Of a stretch of 64,000 nt of DNA, positions 60,474 through 64,000 are shown piece by piece; position 1 is the first letter of the stretch, and every line of letters starts with the position of its first letter. Both the position numbers and the translations under genes were made by a program. A model generated the notes under the pieces. That model did not search any database, was not told the origin of the DNA, and saw nothing but the letters and a program-made list of their open reading frames with translations. The stretch comes from Girardinichthys multiradiatus (taxonomy: Eukaryota; Chordata; Actinopteri; Cyprinodontiformes; Goodeidae): positions 13,992,740 to 14,056,739 of the forward strand of contig NC_061804.1 of NCBI RefSeq assembly GCF_021462225.1, given 5' to 3'.

Positions 60474-63400
60474 ATTTCTCTTTCATGCATTTGTTGAATG
60501 GTTTCAGGCAGTGGTTGCTTAAAACTCTCTGGAAGCAATAAAGCAGCAAAGGCAGTTGCAACAGCCAGAGTCCCAATTGTAATATAAGGCAAGTGGTTGA
60601 AGTATGCACCTGAAAGGGTGTTTCACAAGAAAGGAAAGTGAGCATTCAAAATTCAGGTATTTGTAAGAGTTCAAAATCTCATTTGCTCACCAAGACTTAA
60701 CAGAAAAGGAGTGATACAACTCCCCGTCCTTGAAACAGTAGTGGTTGTTCCTGTTGCTGTGTTCCTGAGGGATGTTGGGTAAAGCTCTGTGGTGTAGGCA
60801 AACATCAGGGACGCCCCAGTGGTGAAAGCATACTTGCCCACCATCTCCAGTGCAAGAGACAGACCGAATAGATCTAAAATACGTAAATGTTGTTAAGTTT
60901 GTAAAATGAAAGATATTTTAGCCTGAGCAATTTACCTTAATCTATGTTGTCATAATGTTTCCTCATGAAGTATAACTATAAATATTAAACTTTCTTCTAA
61001 CAGCAACTGGATCTAAGTCTTACAAATAAAAATCTCTCAAACAGCATCTTAGACCACCATAACACTGACAAAGATTCTGTCTCTTTTTGCTTACTTTGTG
61101 GCACCAGTTGTATCATGAACAGCGGCACAGATCCAAGGATTAATGTACTAGTGACAGAAAGTCGTCTTGGGAGATATCTCAGTGCAATCCAGCTGGATAC
61201 GTATGCAGGTACCTCCACTACAGCTGAGATGAAACAGCTGATGTAGGGATCATCATGGAGCTGTGCTGTGTTAAAGGACAAACTGTAGTAGCCAGTAGTC
61301 ATGGTGAAACTGTGTAAAAGCAAATTAAGTATAATTTAATAATTTTTATATGGCATTAGTTCACAAAACATGTAATCCTGAGCAACTTTTCAACACAAAC
61401 AGGACCAATTAAAATTTATTGGAACAGAATCCAAATCAGTATAAATCCAATTAAAGTTTATTCCAATACAATCAAAATGTGTGATTACATTTCACTGTAT
61501 AAAAAACTGTCAAATTCACAATGATTTTAGCAACAATGGAACATTAAAGTTTTTAAAGGCAAATAATAACTGATATTTTTAGATAATAGATTTACTGTAT
61601 GGTTTCCATAAGTTTACTTTTTATTTAAACTTAGTGATAAAGACAAAAAACTCTAAATTTAAGTACTAGTATGTGTTATTTCCCACAGGCCAATTAATGT
61701 TTACAGAGTATAACTTAAAAGTGTTTACTCACGACACCAAGCAGAGGATGAGTGTTGTGGTTCTTATGCTGCTGTGCCTTAAAAGGTCCAACATGCTGTT
61801 TGGTTCCTTATAAGCTTTTGTCTCTTTAACCTGCTGAGGCACAACATCCATTAATTATCCGCCCAAGTCACGGCAGAGATTGCAAACGTCCGCTTTAGAA
61901 AACTCTCTACTCATGATATTGTTTATGCATAAAAGGCAAAATTTCATCACAATTGAAAGATGACTGAAATTTGTTAATTGGTAACGTTGAACTGTCAACT
62001 TAAAAGTCAGAATTGTTTTTCAAGGAAATTAGTGGAAAACGGGAATATTAATCCAGCACTTTATTCGTCAGTGTATGTTGCTGCACTTTTGCAATGACCC
62101 TTTGTGGTTGTTTCCTTGGCTTCCATTTATAAGTTATACTTTGAAGAATTTCACACCTCAGAAAGTTTCAAAGAAATAAAAACTGGCCATTATTCCCCTT
62201 TGTCATTCCACACCTGGAAATATGGTGCAATGCAATGTCTTCAAATAATAATAAAAGATTAAATTAAATGAAATCCTTTGTGACATTTGAGCTTTTTATG
62301 ACTATTTGTCTTGACAATTCATGCAAAATCCCAAAGACCAAAATGAGGTTAGTTGTTGGAAAAGAAGCACATTTTAAAATCATGTTGCAACTTCTTTCAT
62401 TCGAATTTAAAATCAGAAAAAATGAGTTAATAAGTTTCTAACAGCATTGCTCTTTTTATCAGTTCTCCATAAAATCCACATAAGAATGATTAATTCATTT
62501 TTCTACTCATGCCTCATCTCCAGTCAAAGTTTACAAAATCTGTCTGTTTTTATGCTGACAGACAAAAATCATCAGTTGTACTATTCTCGGAGGGCAGGGT
62601 TTTTTCAGTGACTCTACTATGGCTTGGAAATCCTTAGAATAATTAATGTTTATGTTTATAAAAAGTAAAGACACTGAATTTACAGTTAATCTCCATATAA
62701 ACAGACATAATGATTTACTTATATTTGCAGTTAAGCCCCAAATTATTAATACCCTTGGAATTTAAGTAATCTTTTACATTTAACAACATGTGTATTATGA
62801 CTGGAAGTAATTTTAACATTTTAGAGTGACATGACCAGAGTCCTGACTTTAAACGTAAAATAATCTGTGTAAGGAAGTCAAGATTGGTTACGGCAAGGAG
62901 GTCTTTAAACTCAAAGATGTTGAGCTCATTACCAAAAATAAATTGTCAAAGTACCAACGGAAACATACAAACTGCTGATCAGCAATTGTAAGAATGGTTT
63001 GATTGCTGTAATGCCAATAATAATACTCCCATTGATTATTGTGAAGGGTACAGAATGTGTTCCAGATAGAAAGAGAACATATTTGTGACAAAAATCTCTG
63101 GCTTGTTCTGTATATGCGCAACAGTGATGGAATAAATAGGTTTTGCAATGTAGACCAACTCCTAGCATGGACATTTAATATTTGTGGGTTCTCTCGTAAA
63201 ATGTTTATTTATGTGTATTTGTCTGTCATTTTTGTGTTTTGCGTTTCTTTGTGGAAAGAGAGGATTTCTGATTTAAACAACATACAGGCTATGCTTATAG
63301 AGTCTGAAGGTTAACTTACACTGTAATTTTCAAAGATGACCCTTGGAGCCTGAACTTTGTTCCATCGGGCAGCTTTTCTTATTATAGCCTCTGCTTCCTC

Positions 63401-64000
63401 AACTCTGCCCTGAGAGAGAAGCCATCGAGGAGATTCTGGGAGAAGCCTGTTTCATGATTAAACAATCCATAAACAGGATTAGCCCGCATTATTTATCTTA
63501 AATGCGATCATAAGTACTGAATTATTTCAGGCAACATGTGATGAGTTTTCCTACCACCAGAGGGGGATGTAGGCCAGACCAGGGATTGAAAGAGCCATGA
63601 GGAGAGATTTCCAGTCCCTCAAAAAGTAAGCAACAACAGGTAGCAGCATGTATCCAACAGCAAAGCCTAGGCATGTGCCCATAGATGAATAAAGGACACG
63701 TACATTTCCAGTCAAAATCTCAGCACCTACAAACCGGAAAAAAAACCAAAAAATTTGAACAGTGATCTGGGTTAATACAATGTATATATGCCATCTCTTG
63801 TACAATGCACTAGTTGTCTACACAGTATTGTTATTTTGAACATGATAGAATACTTGCAAGACTGTTTGTTTACTAAAATTGTATTCTGTACCAAGCACTA
63901 AAGCCGCCACAAAGTTGGATATTTGACCCAGTCCATTGAGAAAGAGGAGAAGGACAAACACAATCCATGAGGTAGAGAAGACTTGAGCAAAGGTAAAAAG
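60474..64000 (-). CDS. slc22a4/slc22a5-like: SLC22 OCTN-like transporter, gene D (exons 3-9; 5' end beyond right edge)
   Basis: Fourth family member, minus strand, cut by the right edge. Exons 5' to 3': 63892-64000 (exon 3, first part outside), 63555-63726, 63320-63446, 61733-61830, 61095-61309, 60691-60873, 60474-60609. Lengths 172, 127, 98, 215, 183 and 136 match genes B and C and all join in frame. Motifs: [40 protein letters not shown] (FI of the usual FIPESPRW is LL here), [26 protein letters not shown]. The exon 6/7 junction encodes Ser where the relatives have Trp. This is the most diverged of the four in the visible part. The terminal exon was not identified with confidence: after the donor at 60473 a possible acceptor at 60346-60347 opens a short reading frame, but it has no recognisable similarity. 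Exons 1-2 should lie to the right of 64000. Confidence 0.85.
61831..63319. other. Intron 5 of gene D, nothing recognised
   Basis: AT-rich intron of about 1.5 kb. Overlapping short frames at 62888-63174 (minus) and 63057-63314 (plus) have no recognisable similarity. No mobile element was identified here, unlike the other large introns. Confidence 0.5.

Overview
The window is teleost fish nuclear DNA. It has GT-AG introns, AT-rich intergenic sequence and typical fish repeats: several Tc1/mariner families, Rex3/RTE and Rex1/L2-type LINEs, a tRNA-like SINE and a solo LTR. No bacterial or organelle genes, rRNA, tRNA genes or CRISPR arrays were seen. The species cannot be named from this sequence.

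The host genes are one family only: four SLC22 (OCTN, organic cation/carnitine transporter, SLC22A4/A5-like) genes in the order minus, plus, plus, minus. Gene A (1743-7403, minus) shows exons 1-7, and its 3' exons would lie left of the window. Gene B (24379-34739, plus) and gene C (41591-57650, plus) are complete 10-exon genes of 579 and 574 codons that read without a frameshift once spliced. Gene D (60474-64000, minus) shows exons 9 to 3, with exon 3 cut by the right edge. Internal exon lengths are the same in all four (104, 155, 172, 127, 98 or 95, 215, 183, 136 bases), so this is a tandem/inverted duplication cluster. The products should be 12-helix plasma-membrane transporters for carnitine, other zwitterions or organic cations. 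The paralogues differ at several usually conserved places: the GTEILGKS-like motif, the C-terminal PDZ ligand and the first extracellular loop.

The rest is mostly mobile DNA. The 17 kb between genes A and B holds a 12-bp-TSD Rex3 insertion (8867-9490), a nearly complete but broken LINE (about 9977-13240), and three Tc1 copies (14435-15999, 17650-19258, 22227-23786); a fourth copy of that family crosses the left edge. One copy still has an open DD34E transposase frame. Introns and spacers carry remnants of at least five more Tc1-like families, two short inverted-repeat derivatives, a 1.2 kb foldback element in the last intron of gene C, SINEs, LINE tails and a solo LTR.

The most informative signals are a probable gene-conversion tract between exon 1 of genes B and C, a dead Tc1 subfamily that shares both a 42-bp deletion and a nonsense codon yet is present twice, and the foldback element with a GC-rich unrelated core. 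I found no unknown multi-gene system. All exon boundaries were read by eye from splice sites and homology.
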